64,000 nt of DNA from Prevotellaceae bacterium (GCA_029219385.1 JAQXTH010000034.1:1-64000); one strand, 5' to 3'; positions 11,385-22,367 are shown, counted from the stretch's first letter. Numbers and translations are program-made. Notes: a model not told the origin generated them from the sequence alone.

Positions 11385-11392
11385 CAAAGTTA
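11385..11392 (-). promoter_or_regulatory. Bacteroidetes -7 (TAnnTTTG) element upstream of leuS
   Basis: TAACTTTG on the minus strand about 67 nt upstream of the leuS ATG; no clear -33 TTTG. Confidence 0.4.
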
Positions 11393-11549
11393 TGAAAAAG
11401 AAATGACATAGTGGCGTTTTCTTGCCTAATAAGATATAAACCTAAATCGACCGTCAAACCAATAAAGAAATTTTTCCAATTTAACCCAAATAAAAACAAC
11501 TGCCGACACACACTTATCGGCCACCCTCAGCATATTGCAACAAAAATCC

Positions 11550-12083
11550 TCAACCGCGGGCTATTCGCGACTTCCTGAAATACTCCCACATCACCATTGC
11601 CGCCGTACACGAAACATTAAACGAATGCTTGGTGCCAAACTGGGGTATCTCCAAACAATAGTCACACAAGTCGACCACCTCTTGGGAAACACCTTTCACC
11701 TCGTTGCCCAACACAATCGCAGTGGGGCGACACTCATTCCATTCTGTCATCGACACACTTCCCTCTACCTGCTCAACCGCCACAACGATATAACCTTCTG
11801 CTCTCAACTGCTCCACACAGTCGGCTGTTGATTTATAATATTGCCACTCTACAGAATCTTCTGCCCCGAGAGCAGTCTTGTGTATCTCGGCATGGGGTGG
11901 CCTGCCCGTTATGCCACACAGACAAACCTTGGCCATGCGAAACCCATCAGCCGTGCGCAACACCGACCCCACATTGTGCATACTCCTCACATTATCGAGC
12001 ACCACAACGAGCGGTGTCTTATCTGCCCTTCTGAACTCTTCGGGCGACATACGCTCCATTTCTATCACTGTCAACTTGCGCAT
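11550..12083 (-). CDS. TrmH/SpoU family RNA methyltransferase
   Basis: LVVVLDNVRSMHNVGSVLRTADGF, IVLGNEVKGVS, LEIPQFGTKHSFNVSCTAAMVMWEYFR. Confidence 0.92.
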   Translation of the reverse strand: MRKLTVIEMERMSPEEFRRADKTPLVVVLDNVRSMHNVGSVLRTADGFRMAKVCLCGITGRPPHAEIHKTALGAEDSVEWQYYKSTADCVEQLRAEGYIVVAVEQVEGSVSMTEWNECRPTAIVLGNEVKGVSQEVVDLCDYCLEIPQFGTKHSFNVSCTAAMVMWEYFRKSRIARG

Positions 12084-12273
12084 ACTATGAAAACTTTAAT
12101 AAAACCGAAAACAGAAAAACTGTCTCTCGCTTTTTCTGCCGAAGTGCTGTCTACCTTCGCTTTATTCAAAAGCAAAGATAACACATTCACATGACTAAAG
12201 AGATATAAATAAAACAAAAGAACAATAAAAATATTTCCCCATATACGATAATTCCATTATTTTTGCATTCATT

Positions 12274-12900
12274 ATGCAAATAATATCATCAAAATATATC
12301 TGTTGTTTAACAACTGCCACCCTTGCCTGCACCTTGGCATATTCACGCCCTCAATGCGACGACAACGACACCCTTAAAGTCGCCATGTATGTGAACATTG
12401 ACCGCACTTTCTACAAAGGTGACAGCATACCCAATGTCACCCTCCATGAGTTTTACAAGTTCCCACCCAAGAAATTCAAAAACGAACGGGAACGTATAAA
12501 GTACGACAAACTTGTGAGAAACGTGAGATATGTCTACCCCTACGCCAAACTCGTGCGCCAGATTTTGATTGAAACCTATGACTATCTCCAAACTATCGAC
12601 AACGAAAAAGAAAAAAAGGAACACATCAAAAACGTGGAGCGTGGCATTCGCAAACAATACGAGCCCACCGTGCGCAAAATTTCGCGCACCCAGGGCAAAC
12701 TGTTGGTAAAACTAATCGACCGCGAGTGTGGACAAACAAGCTTTGAAATGATAAAGGCTTTCCTGGGTCCCGCCAAAGCAAATATGTATAACGTGTTGAG
12801 TTCGCTATTCGGCAACAACCTGCGCAAACGCTACGACCCCAATGGCGATGACCGCGAAATAGAACGCATTGTGCTCTTGGTGGAAAGCGGACAACTTTAA
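12274..12900 (+). CDS. DUF4294-type secreted protein
   Basis: Signal peptide followed by KGDSIPNVTLHEFYKFPPKKFKNERERIKYDKLVRNVRYVYPYAK. Confidence 0.75.
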   Translation: MQIISSKYICCLTTATLACTLAYSRPQCDDNDTLKVAMYVNIDRTFYKGDSIPNVTLHEFYKFPPKKFKNERERIKYDKLVRNVRYVYPYAKLVRQILIETYDYLQTIDNEKEKKEHIKNVERGIRKQYEPTVRKISRTQGKLLVKLIDRECGQTSFEMIKAFLGPAKANMYNVLSSLFGNNLRKRYDPNGDDREIERIVLLVESGQL

Positions 12901-13001
12901 ATCATATCTTTTAACCAATATTGATTAAAACCAAAATGGTCATTAGATTTCTGTTATGATAATTTCTTTTGTGATCTAACGCCCGTTTTGGGTTAAAACA
13001 C

Positions 13002-13037
13002 AAAAATCCCGATTGCCACGCGGCAATCGGGATTTTT
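13002..13037. terminator. Bidirectional rho-independent terminator between convergent genes
   Basis: Perfect hairpin aaaaatcccgattgcc-acgc-ggcaatcgggattttt. Confidence 0.9.
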
Positions 13038-13064
13038 CTATGTCCAAAGGCTGTGTCGGAAAGT

Positions 13065-16000
13065 TTATTTCACCTGTATCTTTTCTCCATCAATTACATA
13101 AATGCCCGGAGCAAAAGGAATAACGTGTACACCCTCCACGAGTTGGTCAAACACCAGACTGCCGTCTACGGTGAACACTCTCATGCGGCGAGGCTCACGA
13201 TTGATCACGCGAATGGCGTTGCCCATCGGAGTGTAACGCTTCATGGAACCCGATTCAACGGCGTCGTAGACAGAGGTATCATCGTCGGGCTCAACAACCT
13301 TCACCGGTGTGCGCATCAACTTAAACTCAGCCACGTCTATCGCCGTCCAACCCGTGAGGTTGATAATCAAACCAAGCGTAACGGGCATTTCCTCGCCCAC
13401 GGTGAACGCAACAGTCTGATTTGCCAACGTCGTGTAGGCCAAAGAATTTTTCTCATAATTACTCATGTCGACAAACTCATCACCCTTTACAACGCACACG
13501 AAACTACTGTCGGTATTAAACGTGCCACCCTCGCTTGGAGAAACAGTCAGAGTATAATATCCGGCAGGCAGAGTGACGGTCTGATAGAGTTGATGGTTCT
13601 TCAACGTGTCGGCAAAGCCATAATAGCCTGTTCGGAAATTGATGTCATAATTCTGGCTCTTATAGACATGAGCACCTGTGGTTGCCTTGTCGGTCACCAC
13701 GGCATTGCCGATCACCCACTTAGAGTCGTCGGTGCCGGTCTTAAGTTCGAGCAGGTTAGAAGAGTTGCTGGTGCTCACCGAGTTATCGGTGTGGAGGAAC
13801 GGAGCCTTATAATTGGTGAGATAGTCGGCAGAGACATCACCCGGTTCATCGCCGTCGAAATCGAGTGTAAAGACACCGAGAGCCGTGGTCCAGGCATCAC
13901 CGTCGGGACCAAAGCCGAGACGCACACCCGTCATTTCATTACCCGTGGCATCAATAAGATTGCCCGAGTTTTGATTAAACTGATAATAAACTTTCAAACC
14001 ATTGGTTGTCTTGGCAGTCTCTATGTCGTCGCTGGAAATGGGCTGGTTGCAGAACGACTTGAGTTGGGTCTGCGACAAAGCCTTGCTCCAAATACGGAAT
14101 TCGTCGAAAATACCCTTAAACGAAGCAGTGTCTGAGCTGACGGTCAGCGAACCGCTCCATGCCGGGCAATTAAGACTGAGACGCAAACTCGGAGCTGTGA
14201 ACAACTCTGCGTCACGATAGAACTTCACATTGCCCGTGGAGAATGTAATTGCATAGTGATGCCACTCGTCTTTTATAATAAGTCCCGGGTCGGAAGTAAC
14301 AAATTTACCATTGACATATACACCCACCGAACCATCGTCGTTGGCCCATGTCTTAAACGCACCATCATCGGTGGCCATGGTGAGCGCACCCTTTATGGAA
14401 GCAGGATAAAGCCATGTATCGATAGTAAACGCACGAGTGGTCGATGTAAAGGGTGTGGGCACGGCAAAACGCTCACCGTTGCCACCCATAGACAATCCGT
14501 TGACGGGGTCGGCATTGCTCACAGCAAAGACTTTCTTCATTGTCTTGGAAGTCTCGCCTTGAGCATTTGAAGCCTTGAGTGTCACATTATAATAACCCGG
14601 AGCCTCGGGAGTAAATGCCGTGTTTTGGGCATGAATCACATAGTTGCGCTTTCCGCTCACATGGTTAATCTCCCATTGCCAACTTTCAGGGTCATAAATA
14701 GCCTTGTCTTCAAAGAACACCTTGTCGCCCAAAAGTATCGCCGTGGGCTGAACGTTGAAATCAACGTATGGAGCCGAGGCTATGGCGTTCACCTCTTTGG
14801 TGATTGACGACGAGCCGGCTGCATTGGTCACAGTTAGAGTAACAGGATAAGAACCCACCTCAAGGAAGCGTGCTGCAGCGTTGGTGGCATTGACCTCCTC
14901 AATATCGGCACCCGGCATAGTCCACTTATATGTGCAGTTCACACCGCTCGAACGGTTCACAAAATTAAAGTATTTGCTTGCCGGCAGATTGTTTTCGGTG
15001 ATTTCAAAATCAGCAATCGGCTTGGGCAACGCCTCTGCGGTAAATACTTGCGAAGCGGTAAGCACTTCTCCGTTTTTATTAGTGGCTGTCAGTTTGAGAG
15101 TATGCTCACCCTCGCTCGGGAAAGTGATATAAGGCGAATTGGTCGTGCCGATAACTTCATCTTGGTCATCCATTGTCCATGCCAAGGTTTTTGCCGAAGC
15201 GGATACCGTGGCCGAAATGCGCACCGGTGTATGAGCATAAATCTTTTCTGTAGGAATATTGATGCTGCCTGCTAACGTGTTTTCTGTGTCAAGGAAACTA
15301 TTGTCGACAATTGGCAACACCTTGCCGGCATCGCGGATAACTGCATGGTGGCCACGAGCATAGTCGCGCATTTTTATCACACCGTCTTCTTCAAATATGT
15401 CTCCCTTGAAATAAAGCACCAGACTGTCTTGTTGAGACGGGTTGGCAATCTCCTTTTTATAGTTCCGCATGATTTCTATCGCGCTGAGCGGACGGTTCCA
15501 CAGACGTATCTCGTCAACCAAAGCATTCATGAGACCTTTGTTTTCTACACGACCTATATAGAAGTTGTCGAAAGCCTTCACCTTGCTATAACTACTGTAA
15601 AGAGAACTCTTCTTCTGCACTCCGTTGACATATATCCTCAGATAATTACCGTCAATCACCACGGCAACATGGTTCCATGTGTCGAGTGACAATATATTTG
15701 AAGGACTGCTATAAGAAGCCGAAGTGCTCCAACCGCCCAGCACGCCACGGTTGTAATTCATGGCCGTAAAGAAATAAGACGGATTACCCATTTGGTTCAC
15801 ATAGTTGTCTGCAACATGGGGCTTTATCCAATATTCTATTGTTCCACCACGAGAGGCCTTAAAGTTCACTCCTTCAACGGCGGCCATTGTCTCCTGCATA
15901 TCCAAAACATTGTTGTCATCGCCCTCTGTCTCTATCGGACGAACCACAAGGTTTGACTGTTCTGAAACCACCATCTTGTTGCGATATTTATATACTGCTG

Positions 16001-17666
16001 CAACACCGTATGCCTTGTCGGTGGGGATAAGCGGTGTATATGAACGAGTGTCTACATCTACCGAGTCGATCACCCTATTGTCACAATATATATAATATTT
16101 CTCCATGGGCAACGATGTGGTGACAGGTTGGTGCCATGTCAGAGTTCCGTTGTCAATCATAAGGTTGGTAGGCGCATTGATTTGCTCGCCCGGCACGATT
16201 ACAGACACACGATACAATTTGCCCGAGCCGGTAATCTGCACATCTTCCACCTTAAAGGGAAATTCTATTCCCTCGCTGTCGAGTTCGTAGTCTATGATAG
16301 AAGCACTATAGAGACGACCGGTGCCACATTTCTCCAACGCCACGTTGGGATAGGTGTAGATGTTGAAGAAATATTTTATTGGTTTGCGGCGGTCGAAGTT
16401 CTCCGTCAGTTCGGTAATGTCATATCCAAACTCCATAGGCTCATAATGATAGCCATCTACCCACTTGCCGAGCATAGGAGTGAGCGGTGGGTCGGAGAAG
16501 TTGCGCGTTCCGTCGCCGGCATTCTTGAAATGATCGAGAGCCAGCGAGTCGGTCGACACGTCTGACGAAGTGTCTTGCGTGGCAGTGACGCTGAGCCAAA
16601 GCAGCGAACGCTTCGAGAAAGCAATCTTTGCCTTGAGTGTGCGCAAAGGCTCATAGTCCTTGCGTATAAAATGGCGAGTGCAAGTCCACGCCGAAGTGCG
16701 CTTGCTATTGGTAACGCTACGTCCGTAGGGGCAATAAACAAAGCCATTGTTTTCCCAACCGTTGCCCCACGAGTTGGCAATAATCCACGCACCGACCTCG
16801 TCTTTGTCTTTTTCGCCATAGACACCGTTGCTGTCGAGGTCAAACTCAATGCGGTCATCATAGCCCACAATGGTCTGGGCGTGGTCGTAAGACGGTCCCC
16901 ACTCACCGATATAGCGTTTGCCCACCACACCAAGCTGCTTGTTGGTGGGAGTGTCGGGAATTGGACCGGTTTTCATTCCCGTGGCGGCCATGCCAAACCA
17001 TGCCACACCTCCGGCATAAAAGTCAAAGTCGCCATTGTGGTTCCAAAGCCATTGCTTGAGAATTTCACGACCCTCTTCGGTCATCACGCTTTGCTCCACG
17101 TTAGTGGTCGTCCAGTCACGATTGTGGATAGTGTTATACCATTTATCATAGCCCTGCATCCAACCATAATCGGTGTCCTTACAGGTTTGGTTGCCAAAAT
17201 ATCTGGAGTAGGTCTGACCGCCATAATCAGCCACCGAGGGATTACCTACGTTTTGCAACATGGCTGCCTTTGATGTTCCCTGATAATTGTGGGCAAGCAA
17301 ATAGTTGAAATGAGAGGTAAAACGGTTTTCATCGAGCGAACCGTCATAGCCATAATAGCAGTTGCGCTCATAGGTCCACTGATAGCCAATATAGGCCGCA
17401 GCATCACACGAACCCTGATCCTGAGAAAAAATCGGTGGGAAATACTTCAACAGAGCATTGTTGAGATGATCGGGACGCTGTGTGTTTGTTCCATAGAGAA
17501 ATTTCGACCTCGCAGCTCCCGGAGCATTCTGTCTCTTGTTTTTCTGAAAGGTGAAATCTCCAATGTTGTGTTCTTCCTGAACACCGCCCGTCAGCTGTGC
17601 AGACGTGTCGACACTCATGCCGAGCATTATCACCGCTGCAAGCAAAATTTTGATTTTAGATTTCAT
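13065..17666 (-). CDS. Giant secreted papain-like (C1-type) cysteine peptidase with LamG and PKD domains and T9SS-like C-terminus (paralog 1)
   Basis: 1533 aa; signal peptide; FSQDQGSCDAAAY (Cys), YDHAQTIVGYDD (His), AWIIANSWGNGW (Asn); two LamG-like blocks (IEYWIKPHV..., FTIDTWLYPA...); PKD-like PVTLTVTNAAGSSSITK; C-terminus APGIYVIDGEKIQVK. Confidence 0.85.
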   Translation of the reverse strand: MKSKIKILLAAVIMLGMSVDTSAQLTGGVQEEHNIGDFTFQKNKRQNAPGAARSKFLYGTNTQRPDHLNNALLKYFPPIFSQDQGSCDAAAYIGYQWTYERNCYYGYDGSLDENRFTSHFNYLLAHNYQGTSKAAMLQNVGNPSVADYGGQTYSRYFGNQTCKDTDYGWMQGYDKWYNTIHNRDWTTTNVEQSVMTEEGREILKQWLWNHNGDFDFYAGGVAWFGMAATGMKTGPIPDTPTNKQLGVVGKRYIGEWGPSYDHAQTIVGYDDRIEFDLDSNGVYGEKDKDEVGAWIIANSWGNGWENNGFVYCPYGRSVTNSKRTSAWTCTRHFIRKDYEPLRTLKAKIAFSKRSLLWLSVTATQDTSSDVSTDSLALDHFKNAGDGTRNFSDPPLTPMLGKWVDGYHYEPMEFGYDITELTENFDRRKPIKYFFNIYTYPNVALEKCGTGRLYSASIIDYELDSEGIEFPFKVEDVQITGSGKLYRVSVIVPGEQINAPTNLMIDNGTLTWHQPVTTSLPMEKYYIYCDNRVIDSVDVDTRSYTPLIPTDKAYGVAAVYKYRNKMVVSEQSNLVVRPIETEGDDNNVLDMQETMAAVEGVNFKASRGGTIEYWIKPHVADNYVNQMGNPSYFFTAMNYNRGVLGGWSTSASYSSPSNILSLDTWNHVAVVIDGNYLRIYVNGVQKKSSLYSSYSKVKAFDNFYIGRVENKGLMNALVDEIRLWNRPLSAIEIMRNYKKEIANPSQQDSLVLYFKGDIFEEDGVIKMRDYARGHHAVIRDAGKVLPIVDNSFLDTENTLAGSINIPTEKIYAHTPVRISATVSASAKTLAWTMDDQDEVIGTTNSPYITFPSEGEHTLKLTATNKNGEVLTASQVFTAEALPKPIADFEITENNLPASKYFNFVNRSSGVNCTYKWTMPGADIEEVNATNAAARFLEVGSYPVTLTVTNAAGSSSITKEVNAIASAPYVDFNVQPTAILLGDKVFFEDKAIYDPESWQWEINHVSGKRNYVIHAQNTAFTPEAPGYYNVTLKASNAQGETSKTMKKVFAVSNADPVNGLSMGGNGERFAVPTPFTSTTRAFTIDTWLYPASIKGALTMATDDGAFKTWANDDGSVGVYVNGKFVTSDPGLIIKDEWHHYAITFSTGNVKFYRDAELFTAPSLRLSLNCPAWSGSLTVSSDTASFKGIFDEFRIWSKALSQTQLKSFCNQPISSDDIETAKTTNGLKVYYQFNQNSGNLIDATGNEMTGVRLGFGPDGDAWTTALGVFTLDFDGDEPGDVSADYLTNYKAPFLHTDNSVSTSNSSNLLELKTGTDDSKWVIGNAVVTDKATTGAHVYKSQNYDINFRTGYYGFADTLKNHQLYQTVTLPAGYYTLTVSPSEGGTFNTDSSFVCVVKGDEFVDMSNYEKNSLAYTTLANQTVAFTVGEEMPVTLGLIINLTGWTAIDVAEFKLMRTPVKVVEPDDDTSVYDAVESGSMKRYTPMGNAIRVINREPRRMRVFTVDGSLVFDQLVEGVHVIPFAPGIYVIDGEKIQVK

Positions 17667-17711
17667 ATCATTATGTTTTTAGTTGTTATTCTCCTTAATA
17701 TATTATATGAT

Positions 17712-20700
17712 TTATTTCACCACAACCTTATGCCCGTTGGCAAAATAAACACCGGGCGCAAGAGGAATGCGCTTGTTGCCCGAAACATATTCGTTAAACA
17801 CACACTGTCCGCCCACATTGTAGACCGCCACACTGATAGTCTCGTTGCTGACAATGCGCAACGCTCCCACCTCTCCGCTGAAAGTGCCAATGAGACCTTT
17901 GTCGAGAGCATCGTAGGCATCGCCCACACCATCGGCAATCTGAGTGGAAGAAGTGACGTTATACAAGGCAAACGACTTCACATACATCGTATATGAGTTG
18001 TCGCTCGACAGGTTGAGAATCATTCCGAGGCTTATGTTTGTATTGTCATCAATCACGTCAAACTCCAATTGCGACTTGTCGCTCAGCAGACAAGAAGCCA
18101 GAGCATCGTCAATGGTCTGATTGTTCACAATCGTATCGCCATAGCAAACCACCAACCGGCTGTTTTGAGGCGAGAATGTCGCACCCTTGTTTAATTTAAA
18201 GATATAATGACCTTGTGGCAATGTGACAGTCTGATAGAGACGCTTGTTGTAGATAGTGCCAAGGTCATATCTTGTGGTGGCACACAGCGTGTTGTCCATC
18301 AGCGAATCAACAAACACCGTGCTGATGGTATTGTCGTCAACTTGTCGCGGTGAGTCAAAAACCCATGTTGAGTTGTCGGTCTCGGTGAGCAGTTGCTTAG
18401 CTCCCTTGCGCGACGCAGTGACCGGAGTGCCGTCTGAAAGGAACGGAGCCTTATAGTTGGTGAGATAACTGTCTGAGACATCGGTCATCACTATATCATT
18501 TCCAAAATCGAGCGTAAACACACCGGGCGAAACAATCCATGCGTCACCATCGGGACCAAAGTTCACGCGCTTGGCATCGTAGCCATTGCCCGAACGGTCG
18601 ATCACGTCACCTCCGTTTTGGTTGAAGTCATAATACACGCAAAGATTGTCGTGCGAAACAGCGTTGTCGATTGGTTTGTTACATACGGCTTGGAATTTAG
18701 AAGCATCAAACGCTTCGCTCCACATACGCAACTCGTCAATGTAGCCGTTGAAAGGACTGTCGCTACGCCCGAAATTAAACACCTCGGGCCAAGTCGGCTT
18801 CGTATATACCGATGTGGCATTGAGCGTAGTCTTTAATTCCGCGTCGCGATAAATGCTGATTTTTCCTTTGTCAAACACAAGGGCATAGTGGTGCCACTGA
18901 TTGGTGACAGGTAAATAATAATTAAGATATTTTGTCTTATATGTGATTGTATAGTATCCTTTGTCTGTGCAATTAGTGGAAAGGTCGCCAAAAGTAAATG
19001 CACCGGCTCCGGCATAGACACTCGGGTTCATCCACCACTCTATGGTAAACGACTCTTGGTCGGCGGCAAACGGGCGGGGAATTTCCAGACTCTCATCGTT
19101 GCCTGCAAACACAAGTCCGTTTTTGGCATCGGCATTGCTCACACAAAGAGCACGGTTTTTGGTCACCATGTCAGACCCCGCATTGTTGAACGTCTGAAGA
19201 GTGACATCATAATAGCCCGGTGCAGGAGGCACAAGTGAGGAGAACTGTCCGTTTACCTGCAAATAGCGTTTGCCATTGGTCAATGTCCACATCCAGCCCG
19301 TGGGATTTCCTTTGCTCTTGTCTTCAAGATAGGTTGTCTCGCCAAGAATGATGTTGGCGGGCGCAACATTAAGTTTCGATGAAGGACGGGCCTCATAGAC
19401 CTCCACGCTCTTGGTCACAGAGGCCGTGCCGGCACTGTTGGTGGCATAGAGAGTAATGTCATAAACTCCGGGAGAATCAAATATTGTATTAACATTTGTG
19501 AGATAAACATCTTCGCGTGAACCAATTGACCAACGGTAACTGCAATTCACACCCGTCGTGCGGTTCACAAACGAACATGGAGTTGCAACGGCAACCCTCT
19601 CGGCCGACATCTCAAAATCGGGTGTCGGCAACACTCCTTCAATCACGCTAACCTCTTTTTCTGCCCTAAGTTGTTCACCATTTTTGTCGGTAGTAACAAG
19701 AGCAACCGTATAGGTGCCTGGCTTGCTATATGTGATATAAGGCGACTGGCTATTATAGTTCTGCTTTGTTGCTCCGGGAGTTTCCCACTTCCAGTCTGTG
19801 ATATTCACACTGCCAATGCCGGCAAACAAAGTCGGACGGTTCACATAGACCGAATCGGCAATCACAATCGAGGGGGTTATCTTAAACGTGCTGCCCTTCA
19901 CCACGTTGGTGTTGACCACACTCGCAATGTTGCCTTGTGCAAATATGCCATGGTTGCCACAAATAAATTCCTCAACCCTCTCTTCGCCATTGACATTTAT
20001 CAAATTCATTGGCAAATAGACCAAGAGGTCTGACTGTGAGGCAGGATTTGCCACGGGGAAATCTTTGCTTGAATACAGCTCGGCTTGAGTGCGGGCCTTG
20101 CGCCACACACGAAATTCGTCGATCTCTGCACTAAACGGTTTATCGGCCGTGCCAATCACAATGTCTTGCAATGCCGGAATGCCGCTGCTGCCAATAGAAG
20201 TGATACTGCCTTTTTTCATTGCGTTCACATAGAGCGTCATCACATTTTCGTTTACAACAATGGCAATATGCTGCCAAGTGTTGGCCTTCACAGATTTAGC
20301 AGATGTTGCAATCTTGTCGTTGTCGTTCCAACCGGCCACAGCCTGTCCGCTGGGTGTCACCTCGAAGAAGAAGTTGCTCTTGTTGCTGCCACAAATATAA
20401 TAATTGTTCTGGCCGACGTTGACGGGGTTGATCCAAAACTCAATTGTGCCCGAATTGAGTTTGCTCGTTATGGCGTTTGGTATCACAAGACTCCCTTCTT
20501 CGATTTTCAACGTCTTGTTGTCGCCACCGGGCAGAGAAGACGAAATGCCCACCGGATTGCTTTTTGCCGACTCAAGCAATCTGCTTTTATAGCCATATAC
20601 GGCCGACACGCAATAAGATGTCGTTTGCCCTGCGTCTCTTTCAACATTATATGTCATGGTGTTTGCCGAAACACTGTCTACAAGCACATTATTCTTATAT

Positions 20701-22304
20701 ATATAGTATTCCTGCAATTTCATGCTCGTGTTGCAGGGCTTGTCCCATTTCAACACCATTCCCTGGAGAGTGGCGTTGAGTGGAGGATTGATAGCCTCGC
20801 CCGGCACCACCACGCTAATCGTGACATTATAGCAATCGGCATCCTTGCCGATAAAAACCGTGTCGATGTCAAAGGGAATTTCTATACCATTTTCCGTTTC
20901 ATAACGATAGTCGATAATCGAAGCCTTATAGATATGTCCGTTACCCGCTCCGTTTGAAATCTTTGTAGTAAAGAAATATTTCAGTGGTTTGCCGGGGTCG
21001 TATGCACTGCTAAGATCCGTAAGGTCATATCCAAACTCCATGGGCTCATAGTGGAGACCGTCAACATACATTCCCAACATTGGAACCTCGGGATAGCCGC
21101 CCTCCTCCGAACCATTGCCGGCATTCTTAAAACTTGTCATATCAACCGAAACCAAAGGCTTCGTGGCAGATGTATCGGGATTTACTCCCACGCTGAGCCT
21201 CAACTCATTGCGGTGAGAATAGTCCATCAACAATTTAATCGTGCGGTTGGGGAATACATTTTTGCGAGCGTATGTCACGTATGGCTGCCAGAAATAATTA
21301 CCGCCCACGCTGCCCACCGGACCGGCAAAGCGATATGGCACATACGACCAACCACCGTTAGACCAGCCCGTGCCCCACGAGTTGGCAATAATCCATGCAC
21401 CTTTCTCGTCGGCCTCTGCCTCGCCATAAATACCGTCGCCGTCAAAGTCAAATTCAAGACGGTCGTCCCAACCGATAAGCGTCATGGCATGGTTAATTTC
21501 TGTGCCCCATTTTCTGATGTAGTATTTGTTTACGGCACCGGCCTCTCTGTTAGACGGGGTGTCTGCCACGCGCTCCGTGGTAATGCCCGTCATGGCAAGA
21601 GTGACATAACACAATCCGCCGCTATAAAAATCCGTGTCACCATTATGGTTGTAGAGCCAACGCTTGGTGGCCTGTCGGCCTTCTTCTTTGGCCAATGTTT
21701 GGGGGAATGTATAAAAACCCTCGGCGCGATTAAACATGGCGCGATGCCATTTGTCGTAGCCCTGCATCCAACCCGAGTTGGTGGCTCGCCAAGTGTAATA
21801 GCCTATGGTGTTTGAATTGGTGCGCCCATCATAGTCTACCGCATTGGGACAACCGTTGTCGCGCTCGATTTCTTCTTTTGAAGAGTTCATGTAGGTCTGC
21901 AACCAACCAAAAAACACAGCCATCTGGTTCTCGGGATTTTCACCCTCAAGATTTCTCAAACTATTGAGCTCGTGGGTGAATATATAGCCGGTAAACGAGG
22001 AACACATACACGAAGGACCCGCCTGATAAAAATAAGGCGGAAAGTGTTTGGTCAACGCATTGTTCCAGTGGTCGGGCAACTCCTCGGGAGTGGCAGAGGG
22101 ATTGGCATAACCCTTGCTCTTGGCTGCCCCGACTGTGTTAATGCGGTTTCCGCCGGCAACACCAAGTTCCTGCTTCACGGGGGGAACATAATCATAATCG
22201 GGCAACGCATTATAGTCTACTTTTATCTGCGCTCCACACAAACCCGCCACCGACAACAACATCAGTGTGATAAAGAATTTCGATTGGTTGTAAAATATAT
22301 TCAT
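17712..22304 (-). CDS. Giant secreted papain-like cysteine peptidase with LamG and PKD domains and T9SS-like C-terminus (paralog 2)
   Basis: FYQAGPSCMCSSF (Cys), INHAMTLIGWDD (His), AWIIANSWGTGW (Asn); IEFWINPVN..., FTIEWWMNPS... LamG-like; C-terminus APGVYFANGHKVVVK. Start moved from 22370 to ATG 22304 (MNIFYNQSKFF) because promoter elements lie at 22338-22367. Confidence 0.85.
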   Translation of the reverse strand: MNIFYNQSKFFITLMLLSVAGLCGAQIKVDYNALPDYDYVPPVKQELGVAGGNRINTVGAAKSKGYANPSATPEELPDHWNNALTKHFPPYFYQAGPSCMCSSFTGYIFTHELNSLRNLEGENPENQMAVFFGWLQTYMNSSKEEIERDNGCPNAVDYDGRTNSNTIGYYTWRATNSGWMQGYDKWHRAMFNRAEGFYTFPQTLAKEEGRQATKRWLYNHNGDTDFYSGGLCYVTLAMTGITTERVADTPSNREAGAVNKYYIRKWGTEINHAMTLIGWDDRLEFDFDGDGIYGEAEADEKGAWIIANSWGTGWSNGGWSYVPYRFAGPVGSVGGNYFWQPYVTYARKNVFPNRTIKLLMDYSHRNELRLSVGVNPDTSATKPLVSVDMTSFKNAGNGSEEGGYPEVPMLGMYVDGLHYEPMEFGYDLTDLSSAYDPGKPLKYFFTTKISNGAGNGHIYKASIIDYRYETENGIEIPFDIDTVFIGKDADCYNVTISVVVPGEAINPPLNATLQGMVLKWDKPCNTSMKLQEYYIYKNNVLVDSVSANTMTYNVERDAGQTTSYCVSAVYGYKSRLLESAKSNPVGISSSLPGGDNKTLKIEEGSLVIPNAITSKLNSGTIEFWINPVNVGQNNYYICGSNKSNFFFEVTPSGQAVAGWNDNDKIATSAKSVKANTWQHIAIVVNENVMTLYVNAMKKGSITSIGSSGIPALQDIVIGTADKPFSAEIDEFRVWRKARTQAELYSSKDFPVANPASQSDLLVYLPMNLINVNGEERVEEFICGNHGIFAQGNIASVVNTNVVKGSTFKITPSIVIADSVYVNRPTLFAGIGSVNITDWKWETPGATKQNYNSQSPYITYSKPGTYTVALVTTDKNGEQLRAEKEVSVIEGVLPTPDFEMSAERVAVATPCSFVNRTTGVNCSYRWSIGSREDVYLTNVNTIFDSPGVYDITLYATNSAGTASVTKSVEVYEARPSSKLNVAPANIILGETTYLEDKSKGNPTGWMWTLTNGKRYLQVNGQFSSLVPPAPGYYDVTLQTFNNAGSDMVTKNRALCVSNADAKNGLVFAGNDESLEIPRPFAADQESFTIEWWMNPSVYAGAGAFTFGDLSTNCTDKGYYTITYKTKYLNYYLPVTNQWHHYALVFDKGKISIYRDAELKTTLNATSVYTKPTWPEVFNFGRSDSPFNGYIDELRMWSEAFDASKFQAVCNKPIDNAVSHDNLCVYYDFNQNGGDVIDRSGNGYDAKRVNFGPDGDAWIVSPGVFTLDFGNDIVMTDVSDSYLTNYKAPFLSDGTPVTASRKGAKQLLTETDNSTWVFDSPRQVDDNTISTVFVDSLMDNTLCATTRYDLGTIYNKRLYQTVTLPQGHYIFKLNKGATFSPQNSRLVVCYGDTIVNNQTIDDALASCLLSDKSQLEFDVIDDNTNISLGMILNLSSDNSYTMYVKSFALYNVTSSTQIADGVGDAYDALDKGLIGTFSGEVGALRIVSNETISVAVYNVGGQCVFNEYVSGNKRIPLAPGVYFANGHKVVVK

Positions 22305-22337
22305 ATTGTCTGAGATTTTTATTATTGCATTAGGTAG

Positions 22338-22367
22338 CAAATATAACAGATATTTTTCTATCTCAAA
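22338..22367 (-). promoter_or_regulatory. Bacteroidetes-type promoter (-33 TTTG / -7 TATATTTG) for protease paralog 2
   Basis: Minus strand TTTG-N18-TATATTTG, matching TTTG/TAnnTTTG at the expected spacing, about 34 nt upstream of ATG 22304. Confidence 0.7.

Noticed and set aside
12258-12265. TATTTTTG promoter-like element upstream of the DUF4294 gene
   Set aside because: Only ~8 bp before the ATG and no -33 element seen; the implied mRNA would be nearly leaderless.
13065-17666. Initial idea that paralog 1 had lost its catalytic Cys (aligned as papain QGSCGSCW)
   Set aside because: Aligning the three paralogs to the shorter QGSC-type motif places an invariant Cys at the nucleophile position in all three, with His and Asn motifs intact.
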